Below the pieces are notes generated by a model. The model was given only the letters and a program-made list of their open reading frames with translations. It had not been told where the DNA came from and did no database searches. Of a DNA stretch of 64,000 nt, positions 7,426-15,859 are shown piece after piece; within the stretch, counting starts at the first letter, position 1, and each line of letters opens with the position of its first letter. The stretch comes from Comamonas suwonensis (GTDB lineage: Bacteria; Pseudomonadota; Gammaproteobacteria; Burkholderiales; Burkholderiaceae_C). The DNA lies in the NCBI RefSeq assembly GCF_012844455.2, contig NZ_JABBCQ020000020.1, positions 18,339 through 82,338 on the forward strand. The letters are read 5' to 3'. The translations under genes were made by a program, and so were the position numbers.

Positions 7426-9828
7426 TTAATTCCTGAACAGATCCAGGATTCGGCTGCGTTCTTCAGAAGCGGGTGCGGGTGTGGCACCCGGTCCGGCGTT
7501 ATCGCCGCTGGAAGGCACAGATGCTTCCATACCCAGGCTGGAGATGCCGCCACTGCGGGCATTTTCCTCGTAGTACCAGTCGCCTCCCATATTGACCACG
7601 CCGGGGGGGGCTTGTACCTCCGTCACGGGAACCCCCTTGAGTGCGTGCTGCATGAAGCTGATCCAGATAGGCAGGCTCAGGCCGCCACCGGTTTCACGGG
7701 AGCCCAGATTGCGGGGCGTGTCGTAACCAATCCATGAGACGGCCGAGATGCTGGGCTGATAGCCGGCAAACCAGGCATCCACAGAATCGTTCGTCGTACC
7801 GGTCTTGCCGTACAGATCGGGGCGCTTGAGTGTGGCCTGTGCCTTGGCTGCGGTACCCACGCGTGCCACATCGTTGAGCAAGGTGCCAGTGATAAAGGCA
7901 TTGCGCTCAGGAATGGCCTGGGGCAGGCTGCTGATGGGGGGAGGCGTGAACTCGGACAGGATTCTGCCCTTGTGGTCTGTGACGCGAGCAATCAGCCAGG
8001 GGTTGAGGCGGTGGCCGCCATTGGCGAAGACCGAGTAAGCACCTGCCATTTGCAGCGGCGTGACGGAACCTGCGCCCAGAGCCATGGTCAGGTACGCGGG
8101 CTGCTTGGAGGCTTCAAAGCCAAAGCGTGTCGCCCATTCCTGGCCGGTCTTGGGGCCGATTGCCTGCAGCAGGCGAATGGAGATCATGTTCTTGGACTTG
8201 TTCAAGCCCGTGCGCATGGTCATGGGGCCGGCATAGGTGCCGTCGTAGTTCTTGGGCTCCCAAGGCTGGCCGCCGGTGGTTGCTGCGCTGAAGAAGATTG
8301 GCGCGTCATTGATCATGGTTGTAGGCGAGAAACCATGCTCCAGCGCTGCCGAGTAGATGAAGGGCTTGAAGCTGGATCCGGGCTGGCGCCAAGCCTGAGT
8401 CACGTGATTGAACTTGTTCTTTTCAAAGTCAAAGCCGCCCACCAGTGCGCGAATTGCGCCGGTTTGAGTGGACACGGCGACAAATGCGCCTTCCACTTCA
8501 GGCAGCTGGGTGATTTCCCATGCGCCCTTGGCATTTTTGACAGCGCGGATCACCGCACCAGGGCGGATCTTGATATTGGGAGGTGCCTTGGGGCTAAGGC
8601 CGGACTCGGCCGGTTTGAGGTTGTCACCGGTGATGTCAAAGTGTGTGCCATCAGCGCGTGCAGCCACGATCTTGCGAGGTGAGGCTTCGAGCACCACGGC
8701 GGCAATCACATCGCCGTTGTCGGGGTGATTGGCCAGCACATCGTCAATCGCTTCTTCCAGCTCCTGCGGGTTGCCGGGCAAGGTGATAAATTTTTCAGGG
8801 CCGCGGTACTTTTGGCGGCGCTCGTAGTTCATGATGCCTTCGCGCAGAGCCTTGTAAGCGGCTTCTTGTTCGCCTGCATTCAGGGTGGTGTAGACGTTCA
8901 GGCCGCGTGTGTACGCATCGTTGCCGTATTGGGCAAAGATTAGCTGACGCGCCATTTCCGCCACGTATTCAGCATGAACACGGGTGGAATTGGAGGCGGT
9001 TCGCAGCTTGAGTGGCTCTTCCTTGGCCTGCTTGGCTTGCTCGGCGGTGATGAAGCCGTTTTCTTCCATGCGCTCAATGATGTAGAGCTGGCGAATGCGG
9101 GCACGCTTGGGGTTGCTGATCGGGTTATAGGCAGACGGGGCCTTGGGGAGACCCGCCAGCATGGCGGCTTCAGCAACGGTGATGTCTTTCAGGGGGTGGC
9201 CGAAGTACGCTTCGCTGGCAGCAGCAAAACCATAGGCGCGGTTGCCCAGAAAGATCTGATTCATGTAGATCTCAAGAATCTGCTCCTTGGTGAGCAGGTG
9301 CTCTAACTTGAAGGTCAGCAGAATTTCGTAGATCTTGCGGGTGTATGTCTTCTCGGAGGTCAGGTACACATTGCGCGCCACCTGCATGGTGATGGTGGAT
9401 GCGCCTTGGCTTTTGACCTTGCCCAGATTGGCGAGCGCAGCACGCAACATGCCCTTGTAGTCCACGCCACCATGCTCAAAGAAGCGCGTGTCTTCAATGG
9501 CCAGTACCGCATTGGTCATGACCTTGGGAATTTCTTGAATCGGCGTCAGTGTGCGGCGCTCTTCACCAAACTCGCCTAGCAGAGCGCCTTCGCTGGAGTA
9601 CACCCGCAGCGGCAGCTTGGGACGGTAATCCGCCAGCTCGGAGACGTCAGGAAGGTTGGGGTAGGCCATGGCCAGCGCCACAGCGACAGCCAGCAAGATT
9701 GCCAGCGCGCCCGCAACTGCCAGGCCCATGAGCCAGAAGATGGAGCGCAGCAACCAGTGCATGCGTTTTTTAGGAGCTTTGGATCCAGGCGCTGGAGCCT
9801 GATGGGCAGAATGTTCTGATGGCGGCAT
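7426..9828 (-). CDS. mrcA: Penicillin-binding protein 1A (bifunctional transglycosylase/transpeptidase)
   Basis: PBP1A polymerises and cross-links peptidoglycan at the periplasmic face of the inner membrane. The protein has 800 residues. A membrane anchor lies near residues 27-55. The GT51 transglycosylase has EDTRFFEHGGVD (catalytic Glu112) and GASTITMQVARN. An OB-like insert follows, and the transpeptidase has SSFK (485-488), SKN (545-547) and KTG (675-677). All catalytic motifs are present. The gene is divergent from pilM, a standard neighbourhood in beta- and gammaproteobacteria. A run of eight C on the coding strand (bases 7603-7610) lies about 60 codons from the end. A later start at Met23 is possible but less likely. 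Confidence 0.95.
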   Translation of the reverse strand: MPPSEHSAHQAPAPGSKAPKKRMHWLLRSIFWLMGLAVAGALAILLAVAVALAMAYPNLPDVSELADYRPKLPLRVYSSEGALLGEFGEERRTLTPIQEIPKVMTNAVLAIEDTRFFEHGGVDYKGMLRAALANLGKVKSQGASTITMQVARNVYLTSEKTYTRKIYEILLTFKLEHLLTKEQILEIYMNQIFLGNRAYGFAAASEAYFGHPLKDITVAEAAMLAGLPKAPSAYNPISNPKRARIRQLYIIERMEENGFITAEQAKQAKEEPLKLRTASNSTRVHAEYVAEMARQLIFAQYGNDAYTRGLNVYTTLNAGEQEAAYKALREGIMNYERRQKYRGPEKFITLPGNPQELEEAIDDVLANHPDNGDVIAAVVLEASPRKIVAARADGTHFDITGDNLKPAESGLSPKAPPNIKIRPGAVIRAVKNAKGAWEITQLPEVEGAFVAVSTQTGAIRALVGGFDFEKNKFNHVTQAWRQPGSSFKPFIYSAALEHGFSPTTMINDAPIFFSAATTGGQPWEPKNYDGTYAGPMTMRTGLNKSKNMISIRLLQAIGPKTGQEWATRFGFEASKQPAYLTMALGAGSVTPLQMAGAYSVFANGGHRLNPWLIARVTDHKGRILSEFTPPPISSLPQAIPERNAFITGTLLNDVARVGTAAKAQATLKRPDLYGKTGTTNDSVDAWFAGYQPSISAVSWIGYDTPRNLGSRETGGGLSLPIWISFMQHALKGVPVTEVQAPPGVVNMGGDWYYEENARSGGISSLGMEASVPSSGDNAGPGATPAPASEERSRILDLFRN

Positions 9829-10072
9829 TTCGCAGTATGAGCAAGAGGTGGGGCATTATAGAAATCCCCTTCAGAAAAGCATCTTTGTGACGATGTGGAT
9901 GTCACACGTTGGCTGAATCCTAAAGCACAGGGTAAGCACTGTTGCATGAGTGGATGCTGCTGCACCCCTGTTTGATGTTACACAAGGTTGTCTTTTTTTG
10001 ACCACGAAATGCGTGGGAAATGGCTACAGCAAAGCGTGGGTTGCTATAGCTTGCTGCTAGGATTCCCATGTA

Positions 10073-10101
10073 TTGCTGGCTTTTGTTTCCATTCTTACAA
10101 T
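10073..10101 (+). promoter_or_regulatory. Sigma-70-like promoter for pilMNOPQ
   Basis: TTGCTG (10073-10078), 17-bp spacer, TACAAT (10096-10101). The expected start of transcription is only 5-8 bases before the pilM start codon, so the leader would be very short. The 285-bp mrcA-pilM spacer otherwise holds a repeat-like GCTATAGCTTGCTGCTAG stretch at 10042-10060 and no gene. Confidence 0.5.
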
Positions 10102-10114
10102 CTAGGGGGGCACG

Positions 10115-11194
10115 TTGATTGCTCTGAGTTCTTTATTCAGCCGTCAGCCTGCACCATTGCTTGGCATTGATGTCAGCTCCTCCAGCGTGAAGTTGGTTGA
10201 GCTGACCAAAAGCAAGTCAGGTGAGTGGCAACTGGAGCGTTGTGCGATTGAGCCTCTTGAAAAAGGCTGGATCACCGACGGCAACATCGAAAAATTTGAC
10301 GAAGTCGCAGAGGCGGTTCGTCGTTTGGTCAAAAAAAGCGGTACACGCACCAAGCAGGTAGCCATGGCACTGCCTGCTGCTGCAGTGATTACCAAAAAAA
10401 TCACGTTGCCCGCCGGCTTGTCTGAGCTGGAAATGGAAGTGCAGGTCGAATCCGAAGCCAATCAGTACATCCCGTTTTCCCTCGATGAGGTGAGTCTTGA
10501 CTTCTGTGTCATCGGTCCATCCTCGGTTTCTTCGGGTGACGTGGACGTGCTGATTGCCGCCTCGCGCAAGGAAAAAGTTCAAGACCGTCAGGGCTTGGCA
10601 GAAGCTGCTGGCTTGAAGCCCATCGTGGTGGATATTGAGCCCTATGCGGCCCGAATGGCTGCGACACGCCTAGTTTCCAGACTAAGCAACGCTGGGCAGG
10701 ATGCCGTGGTCGCGCTGTTTGAGGTGGGCGCGATGACCACCAGCATGCAGGTGCTGCGCAATGACGAAGTGCTGTATGAACGTGATCAGGCGTTTGGTGG
10801 CGCGCAGCTGACGCAGCTGATTGCGCGGCAATACGGTTTTTCACCTGAAGAGGCCGAGGCCAAAAAACGCAGTGGTGAATTGCCTGACGACTACGCAACG
10901 GGCGTGCTCAAGCCTTTTGTACAGAGCCTGACGCAGGAAGTCGCTCGCGCGCTGCAGTTTTTCTTTACCAGCACGCCATACAACCGTGTTGACCATGTCT
11001 TGCTGGCAGGGGGGTCTGCGTCCTTGCCCGGCTTGGTGGAGGCCGTCAGTCAACAGACCGGATGCGCCTGCAGCCTTGCCAACCCATTTGATGGTATGGA
11101 AATTGGCAGTGCTGTGCGCCTGAAGAAGATGGCACGTGAGGCACCGTCTTATTTGACCTCTTGCGGTCTGGCCATGCGGAGGTTTCAAGAGTGA
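10115..11194 (+). CDS. pilM: Type IV pilus assembly ATPase-like protein PilM
   Basis: PilM is the actin-like cytoplasmic protein of the type IV pilus alignment subcomplex; it binds the PilN N-terminus and links the motor to the periplasmic PilN-PilO-PilP ring. The protein has 359 residues with the actin/FtsA-type fold: LLGIDVSSSSVKLVEL at the N-terminus (nucleotide-binding beta-hairpin) and HVLLAGGSASLPGL near the C-terminus. The start is TTG at 10115, supported by the AGGGGGG ribosome site 5-11 bases upstream and by alignment to family N-termini; no in-frame ATG is near. It is the first gene of pilMNOPQ. Confidence 0.95.
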   Translation: MIALSSLFSRQPAPLLGIDVSSSSVKLVELTKSKSGEWQLERCAIEPLEKGWITDGNIEKFDEVAEAVRRLVKKSGTRTKQVAMALPAAAVITKKITLPAGLSELEMEVQVESEANQYIPFSLDEVSLDFCVIGPSSVSSGDVDVLIAASRKEKVQDRQGLAEAAGLKPIVVDIEPYAARMAATRLVSRLSNAGQDAVVALFEVGAMTTSMQVLRNDEVLYERDQAFGGAQLTQLIARQYGFSPEEAEAKKRSGELPDDYATGVLKPFVQSLTQEVARALQFFFTSTPYNRVDHVLLAGGSASLPGLVEAVSQQTGCACSLANPFDGMEIGSAVRLKKMAREAPSYLTSCGLAMRRFQE

Positions 11195-11802
11195 TATTGA
11201 TCAACCTTTTACCGCACCGCGAAGCCGCCAAGAAACGTCGAAAAGAGGCGTTTCAGGTCAATATGGTGATGGCAGCGATTGCCGGACTGCTGATTGCGGG
11301 GCTGATTTACTGGTATTTCCAGATCATGATTGAAGGGCAGCAGAACAAGAACAATCTGCTGCGCTCCGAGATCAAGGTTCTGGAAACCCAGATCAAAGAA
11401 ATTGACGGGCTGGAGGCCGAAATTGCTGCGTTGCGTGCTCGTCAGAAGGCTGTGGAAGACCTGCAGTCTGATCGCAATCTGCCGGTGCATATGCTCAATG
11501 AGCTGGTGAAGCAATTGCCGGATGGCGTCTACCTCAGCAGCATCAAGCAAGACGGTTTGCTGGTGACCATGCAGGGAACTGCGCAATCGAATGAGCGCAT
11601 TTCCGAAATGCTGCGCAATCTTACCGAAGGCACGGCGTGGTTCTCCAAGCCTGAGCTGATGGAAATTGTGGCCAAGACCGTCGATGTGACTGCGAAGGAC
11701 AAGCGCCGCGCAGCTGCATTCACATTGCGCTTCAATCTGACAAGAGCCAGCGATGCAGAGAAAAGTCTGACCGCTGCCACTTCTTCTGTGAAGGCGCAGT
11801 AA
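11191..11802 (+). CDS. pilN: Type IV pilus inner-membrane protein PilN
   Basis: PilN is a bitopic inner-membrane protein that pairs with PilO and binds PilM through its cytoplasmic tail. I choose the GTG at 11191 (203 residues), which overlaps the pilM stop (GTGA) and gives the family N-terminus MILINLLPHREAAKKRR; the PilM-binding INLLP motif is intact. GGAGG lies about ten bases upstream. One membrane helix spans roughly residues 22-46 (MVMAAIAGLLIAGLIYWYF), followed by a coiled coil and a ferredoxin-like periplasmic domain. The longer frame from 11161 would add residues before the motif and is unlikely. Confidence 0.95.
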   Translation: MILINLLPHREAAKKRRKEAFQVNMVMAAIAGLLIAGLIYWYFQIMIEGQQNKNNLLRSEIKVLETQIKEIDGLEAEIAALRARQKAVEDLQSDRNLPVHMLNELVKQLPDGVYLSSIKQDGLLVTMQGTAQSNERISEMLRNLTEGTAWFSKPELMEIVAKTVDVTAKDKRRAAAFTLRFNLTRASDAEKSLTAATSSVKAQ

Positions 11803-12476
11803 TGGCAAAAAAGAAGAAATCTTCAGATATTGATTTCGCTGCGCTGCAGGAAAAAATTCAGCGACAGTTTCGTAATCTGGACCCCAACGATCCATCGGTT
11901 TGGCCAGCGTTGCCCAAGGCATTGCTATACACCGTGGTTGCCATCGCCGTTGCTGCTGTTGTGTGGTTTGTCATGCTCAAGGACTACGAAACAGAGCTGG
12001 AAACCGAGCGCGCAACCGAGGTGACTTTGCGCGATGACTACACCAAGAAGATGCTCAAGGCCGTGAGCCTTGAAGGCTTGAAGAAGCAGCGTGAGCAGGT
12101 GCAGCAGTACGTGACGCAGCTGGAAAAACAATTGCCCAGTAAAGCAGAAATGGCGGCTTTGCTTTCGGATATCAATCAGGCTGGCTTGGGGCGAAGTCTT
12201 CAGTTCGAGGTATTCCGTCCAGGAGCCATGGTGGCCAAGGAGTACTACGCCGAGCTACCTATTACTCTGAAGGTGACCGGTAGTTATCACGATATTGGAT
12301 CTTTTGCTTCGGATGTCGCTTTTCTTTCTCGCATCGTGACCTTGAATAACTTGTCTATTGCACCTGCAGGCAAGGATGGTGAGGTACTGACTATGGATGC
12401 CACAGCACGTACCTTCCGCTATCTGGATGCGGACGAGGTGAAGGCTCAGCGTGATGCGGCTAAGGGGAAGAAATGA
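11802..12476 (+). CDS. pilO: Type IV pilus inner-membrane protein PilO
   Basis: PilO forms heterodimers with PilN in the periplasm, completing the alignment complex under the secretin. The product has 224 residues. The cytoplasmic N-terminus contains LDPNDPSVWPALPKAL, a segment I recognise from betaproteobacterial PilO. A single membrane helix lies near residues 45-63, then a coiled coil (ETERATEVTLRDDYTKKMLK) and a ferredoxin-like domain. The ATG overlaps the pilN stop by one base (TAATG), and pilP overlaps its end by four bases, so the operon is tightly coupled. Confidence 0.95.
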   Translation: MAKKKKSSDIDFAALQEKIQRQFRNLDPNDPSVWPALPKALLYTVVAIAVAAVVWFVMLKDYETELETERATEVTLRDDYTKKMLKAVSLEGLKKQREQVQQYVTQLEKQLPSKAEMAALLSDINQAGLGRSLQFEVFRPGAMVAKEYYAELPITLKVTGSYHDIGSFASDVAFLSRIVTLNNLSIAPAGKDGEVLTMDATARTFRYLDADEVKAQRDAAKGKK

Positions 12477-13024
12477 GCAAGTTTCTGTTGAACCCTCTCT
12501 GGCTGGCTTTGGTAGGTAGTGCTCTATTAGTGGGCTGCACTTCATCTGAAGAAGATCAGTTGCGAGAGTGGATGGCTCAAGAGCGTGCCAATGCCAAGCC
12601 AAATGTGAAGCCCCTAGATGAGCCCAAGCCCTTTAAGCCTCAGATGTACACCGGAGCAGAGGGGATGGATCCATTCAATCCGCTCAAGCTGATTCAGGTG
12701 CTGCGCAAGGAGTCTGCTCAGTCCAATATCAGCACGGCTTTGCTGACACCGGAACTGAATCGACGCAAGGAACCTCTGGAAGCTGAGCCGCTGGATGCCA
12801 TGAGCATGGTGGGTAGCTTGGATAAAAAGAGTGTTCCGACGGCCTTGGTGAAGGTGGGTGCGTTGCTCTATCAGGTGCGCGTTGGCAATTACCTGGGGCA
12901 GAACTACGGAAAAATTACCAAGATCACTGAAAACTCCATCCAGTTGCGCGAAATTGTTCAGGATGGTGGTGGTGACTGGATTGAGAGAACAAGCACTTTA
13001 GAGTTGCAGGAGGTTAGCAAATGA
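12473..13024 (+). CDS. pilP: Type IV pilus lipoprotein PilP
   Basis: PilP is an inner-membrane lipoprotein that connects the PilN-PilO dimer to the N-domains of the PilQ secretin. The product has 183 residues. The signal ends in the lipobox LVGC (Cys22). A disordered, proline-rich linker (KPNVKPLDEPKPFKP) leads to a C-terminal beta-sandwich with GNYLGQNYGKITKI, the conserved homology region of PilP. The ATG overlaps the pilO stop by four bases, and pilQ overlaps the pilP stop by four bases. Confidence 0.94.
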   Translation: MSKFLLNPLWLALVGSALLVGCTSSEEDQLREWMAQERANAKPNVKPLDEPKPFKPQMYTGAEGMDPFNPLKLIQVLRKESAQSNISTALLTPELNRRKEPLEAEPLDAMSMVGSLDKKSVPTALVKVGALLYQVRVGNYLGQNYGKITKITENSIQLREIVQDGGGDWIERTSTLELQEVSK

Positions 13025-15123
13025 TGGGTAGTAATCGCAGGACTTTGGCGAAGGCCCGTTGGGGACTGACACTGGGCAGTCTTTTGCTTTCTTCCGCAGC
13101 CTGGGCTCAGGCGCGTATTGAGTCTGTGACTGGAACATTACAGTCGGGCTCCGAGGTCATCCGAGTCGAACTGTCTGAGCCCTTGGCCGCAGATCCGACA
13201 GGGTTTGTGGTGCAGACGCCTGCACGAATTGCGCTTGATTTTCCGGGTGTGACGAATGGTTCAGGAAAATCACTCCTTGAATTTAATCAGGGTAACTTGC
13301 GCTCTGCCAACCTCGTAGAGGCTTCTGGTCGTTCACGTCTGGTACTGAATCTCAAGGCAGCCACAACGTATCGCTTGCAGCGCCAAGGCAAGTCGTTGCT
13401 GATTTTGCTTGACCCTGCTGGTGCGGTCGCATCTGCCTCAGGCTCGGCACCGGCTGTGACGCCAGTTTTTGAGAGCAAGTCTGCATCATCTGATATGACA
13501 CCTATCCGAGGCGTGGATTTCCGCCGCGGTAGCGATGGCTCTGGGCGGATTGTTGTGAGTTTGGGCAACAGCCAGGTGGGAGTGGACTTGCGTCAGGAGG
13601 GTAAGGGCTTGACCGTTGATTTTCTGCGGACTGCATTGCCGGAAAATTTGCGCAAAAAACTGGATGTGGCCGACTTTGGTACCCCGGTACAAACCATCTC
13701 TACCAGCCAGCAAGGTGATCATGTGCGCATGCGCATTGAGCCTGTGGGCGATTGGGAGCACAGCGCATACCAGAGCGACAATCAGTTCGTGGTAGAGGTG
13801 CGCCAGAAAAAGGTCGATACTAGCAAGCTGACGCAAGGCCCTGGCTATAGCGGTGAAAAGCTGTCGCTGAATTTCCAGAATATTGAAGTGCGCTCGCTGC
13901 TGCAGGTCATCGCCGATTTCACCAACTTCAATATCGTGACTTCGGATACGGTGACTGGCGCTTTGACGCTGCGCTTGAAAGATGTTCCGTGGGATCAGGC
14001 TCTGCAGATCATCATGGATGCCAAGGGGCTTGGTATGCGAAAGTCGGGCTCTGTGCTCTGGATCGCGCCCAAGGATGAGATTGATGCGCGTACCAAGCGC
14101 GACTATGAAGCAGCCATGGAAATCCAGAAGCTGGAGCCGCTGCGGACACAGGGCTTTCAGCTGAACTATGCCAAGGCTGGGGATATTCTTCAGCAGATTA
14201 CGACTTCGTCGGGTGGCGGCGGGGGTGGCACTGGTAATAGCACACGCTTTCTGTCCTCTCGTGGCTCTGCTATTTCAGAACCGCGTACCAATCAGCTGTT
14301 TGTGACGGACACGCCAACCAAGCTGGAGGAAATGAAAAACTTGCTGGCTACGTTGGATGTGCCTGTGCGACAAGTCATGATTGAAGCCCGGATTGTGGAG
14401 GCCAGAGATACCTTTGGACGCTCACTTGGGGTTAAGTTTGGTGGAGGGGCTGTTGGCAGCAACGCCTCAATGACGTCAACTCAGTTCTTGCCTGATGGTG
14501 CGAACACAAAGTTTCCAAGCGGAAATTTTGTAAATTTGCCAGCCAGCATTTCGGGTATCAATACGGTGGGTCAGCTGGCCTTCTCTGTCTTCAATAGCTC
14601 GATGAGTCGTTTCCTGTCCTTGGAGCTGTCGGCTTTGGAGGCCGAAGGCGACGGAAAGATCATTTCAAACCCACGTCTGGTGACGGCCGATCAGAACAAG
14701 GCATTGATTGAGCAAGGTACGGAATATCCATACTCCGTCACGGCGCCTAATGGTGCGACCACCATTTCGTTCAAGAAGGCGGTTCTCAAGCTGGAAGTAA
14801 CGCCTCAGATAACACCCGAAGGCGACATCATTCTCGATTTGGATGTGAACAAGGATAGCCGCGGAGAGACGACGACACAGGGCGTTGCCATTGACACCAA
14901 ACACATCAAGACCCAGGTGCTGGTGGAGAACGGTGGAACAGTGGTGATTGGTGGTATTTTCGAGATGGAAGAGACCAATCAGGTCAATAAAGTACCTTTG
15001 TTTGGCGATTTGCCGGTGTTGGGGCATCTTTTCCGCAACAACACAAAGGCCTCTAGCAAGCGTGAAATGCTGGTGTTCATTACGCCAAAAATGCTCAGCC
15101 AGGTTCGGAACTCCGGCAAATAA
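13021..15123 (+). CDS. pilQ: Type IV pilus secretin PilQ
   Basis: PilQ forms the outer-membrane channel through which the pilus emerges. The protein has 700 residues. It has a Sec signal peptide ending SSAAWAQA, two AMIN-type peptidoglycan-binding domains (about 30-130 and 160-255), a secretin/STN short domain (about 280-340, LNFQNIEVRSLLQVIADF), an N1-type domain followed by a Gly/Ser-rich loop (SSGGGGGGTGNS), and the C-terminal secretin barrel with VPLFGDLPVLGHLFR. The end (REMLVFITPKML) is typical. It overlaps pilP by four bases. A terminator lies just after the stop, so aroK is probably expressed partly from its own promoter or by read-through. Confidence 0.96.
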   Translation: MMGSNRRTLAKARWGLTLGSLLLSSAAWAQARIESVTGTLQSGSEVIRVELSEPLAADPTGFVVQTPARIALDFPGVTNGSGKSLLEFNQGNLRSANLVEASGRSRLVLNLKAATTYRLQRQGKSLLILLDPAGAVASASGSAPAVTPVFESKSASSDMTPIRGVDFRRGSDGSGRIVVSLGNSQVGVDLRQEGKGLTVDFLRTALPENLRKKLDVADFGTPVQTISTSQQGDHVRMRIEPVGDWEHSAYQSDNQFVVEVRQKKVDTSKLTQGPGYSGEKLSLNFQNIEVRSLLQVIADFTNFNIVTSDTVTGALTLRLKDVPWDQALQIIMDAKGLGMRKSGSVLWIAPKDEIDARTKRDYEAAMEIQKLEPLRTQGFQLNYAKAGDILQQITTSSGGGGGGTGNSTRFLSSRGSAISEPRTNQLFVTDTPTKLEEMKNLLATLDVPVRQVMIEARIVEARDTFGRSLGVKFGGGAVGSNASMTSTQFLPDGANTKFPSGNFVNLPASISGINTVGQLAFSVFNSSMSRFLSLELSALEAEGDGKIISNPRLVTADQNKALIEQGTEYPYSVTAPNGATTISFKKAVLKLEVTPQITPEGDIILDLDVNKDSRGETTTQGVAIDTKHIKTQVLVENGGTVVIGGIFEMEETNQVNKVPLFGDLPVLGHLFRNNTKASSKREMLVFITPKMLSQVRNSGK

Positions 15124-15143
15124 AGAGTTATCTGTGTGATTTG

Positions 15144-15179
15144 AAAAGGACTGCATCGTGAATGGTGCAGTCCTTTTTT
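15144..15179 (+). terminator. Terminator ending the pilMNOPQ operon
   Basis: AAAAGGACTGCA (15144-15155) pairs with TGCAGTCCTTTT (15166-15177), followed by TT. The GTG at 15158 lies in its loop and is therefore an unlikely start for aroK. Confidence 0.88.
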
Positions 15180-15250
15180 CTTGCGGCCCCTCAAGGCTGC
15201 GACAATCTCTCGCATTGATGTTAGATGCAGGCCGCAGGCTTGATGCTGCA

Positions 15251-15787
15251 ATGAATTTTGTGATGGATGCCCATATCGCACTGGTCGGACTGCCTGGAAG
15301 TGGAAAGTCCACCATTGGGCGTTACCTGGCCAAGCGCTGGTCTGTCCCCTTTGTGGATGTGGATGTCGCGATTGAAGAGCACATTGGCTGCACGATTCGT
15401 GAGTTCTTTGCCAAAGAAGGTGAGCCAAAATTTCGTGATGTCGAGCAAGAAGTCTTGGCAAGACTGCTTTCAAATCCACAGAAAATGGTTGTCGCCACCG
15501 GCGGTGGGGCAGTTCTCAGACCTGAAAATCGTCAGCAGCTGATGGCATATGCCCAAGTGGTTTATTTGAGTGCATCGCCTCATGAAATCGCAAAGCGACT
15601 GCAGCGCGATACACAGCGGCCATTGCTGCAGGTAGACAATCCTTTTCAGCGCCTGCTGGACCTGCATGCAATCAGAGATCCGTTTTACAAGGAAGTGGCT
15701 GATTTTGTGGTGGCAGGCGGAGGACTGTCTGCGGCACAGGTGGCCCAGCGGGTGGCAATGCAGGTTGAGTTGGGGCAGCATTCCTGA
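15251..15787 (+). CDS. aroK: Shikimate kinase
   Basis: Shikimate kinase phosphorylates shikimate at the 3-hydroxyl in aromatic amino acid biosynthesis, in the cytoplasm. The P-loop is GLPGSGKST near the N-terminus, the shikimate-binding segment contains FVDVDVAIEEHIGCTI, and ATGGGAVLRPEN is the Walker-B-like loop. The lid has RDTQRPLLQ. I use the ATG at 15251 (178 residues, MNFVMDAHIALVG); ATG 15263 and ATG 15218 are possible. The open frame reaches back to a GTG inside the upstream terminator, which I reject. No candidate start has a clear ribosome site. It pairs with aroB 72 bp downstream, a very common order. Confidence 0.88.
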   Translation: MNFVMDAHIALVGLPGSGKSTIGRYLAKRWSVPFVDVDVAIEEHIGCTIREFFAKEGEPKFRDVEQEVLARLLSNPQKMVVATGGGAVLRPENRQQLMAYAQVVYLSASPHEIAKRLQRDTQRPLLQVDNPFQRLLDLHAIRDPFYKEVADFVVAGGGLSAAQVAQRVAMQVELGQHS

Positions 15788-15813
15788 TTTTGAGTCAAAT
15801 AGCTATCTGGCCT

Positions 15814-15833
15814 AGGTACTGTATACGGTACCT
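15814..15833 (+). promoter_or_regulatory. Near-perfect 20-bp palindrome upstream of aroB
   Basis: AGGTACTGTATACGGTACCT matches its reverse complement at 18 of 20 positions. It is flanked by TCAAATAGC on the left and GCTATGTATTTTGA on the right, which extend the symmetry and resemble the dispersed hairpin repeats of this genome. It may be an operator or a degenerate repeat. Confidence 0.45.
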
Positions 15834-15859
15834 GCTATGTATTTTGAGAGGGTTTCGAC

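Noticed and set aside
15158..15250. Longer aroK start at GTG 15158
   Set aside because: The GTG lies in the loop of the pilQ terminator, and the extra residues have no counterpart in shikimate kinases.
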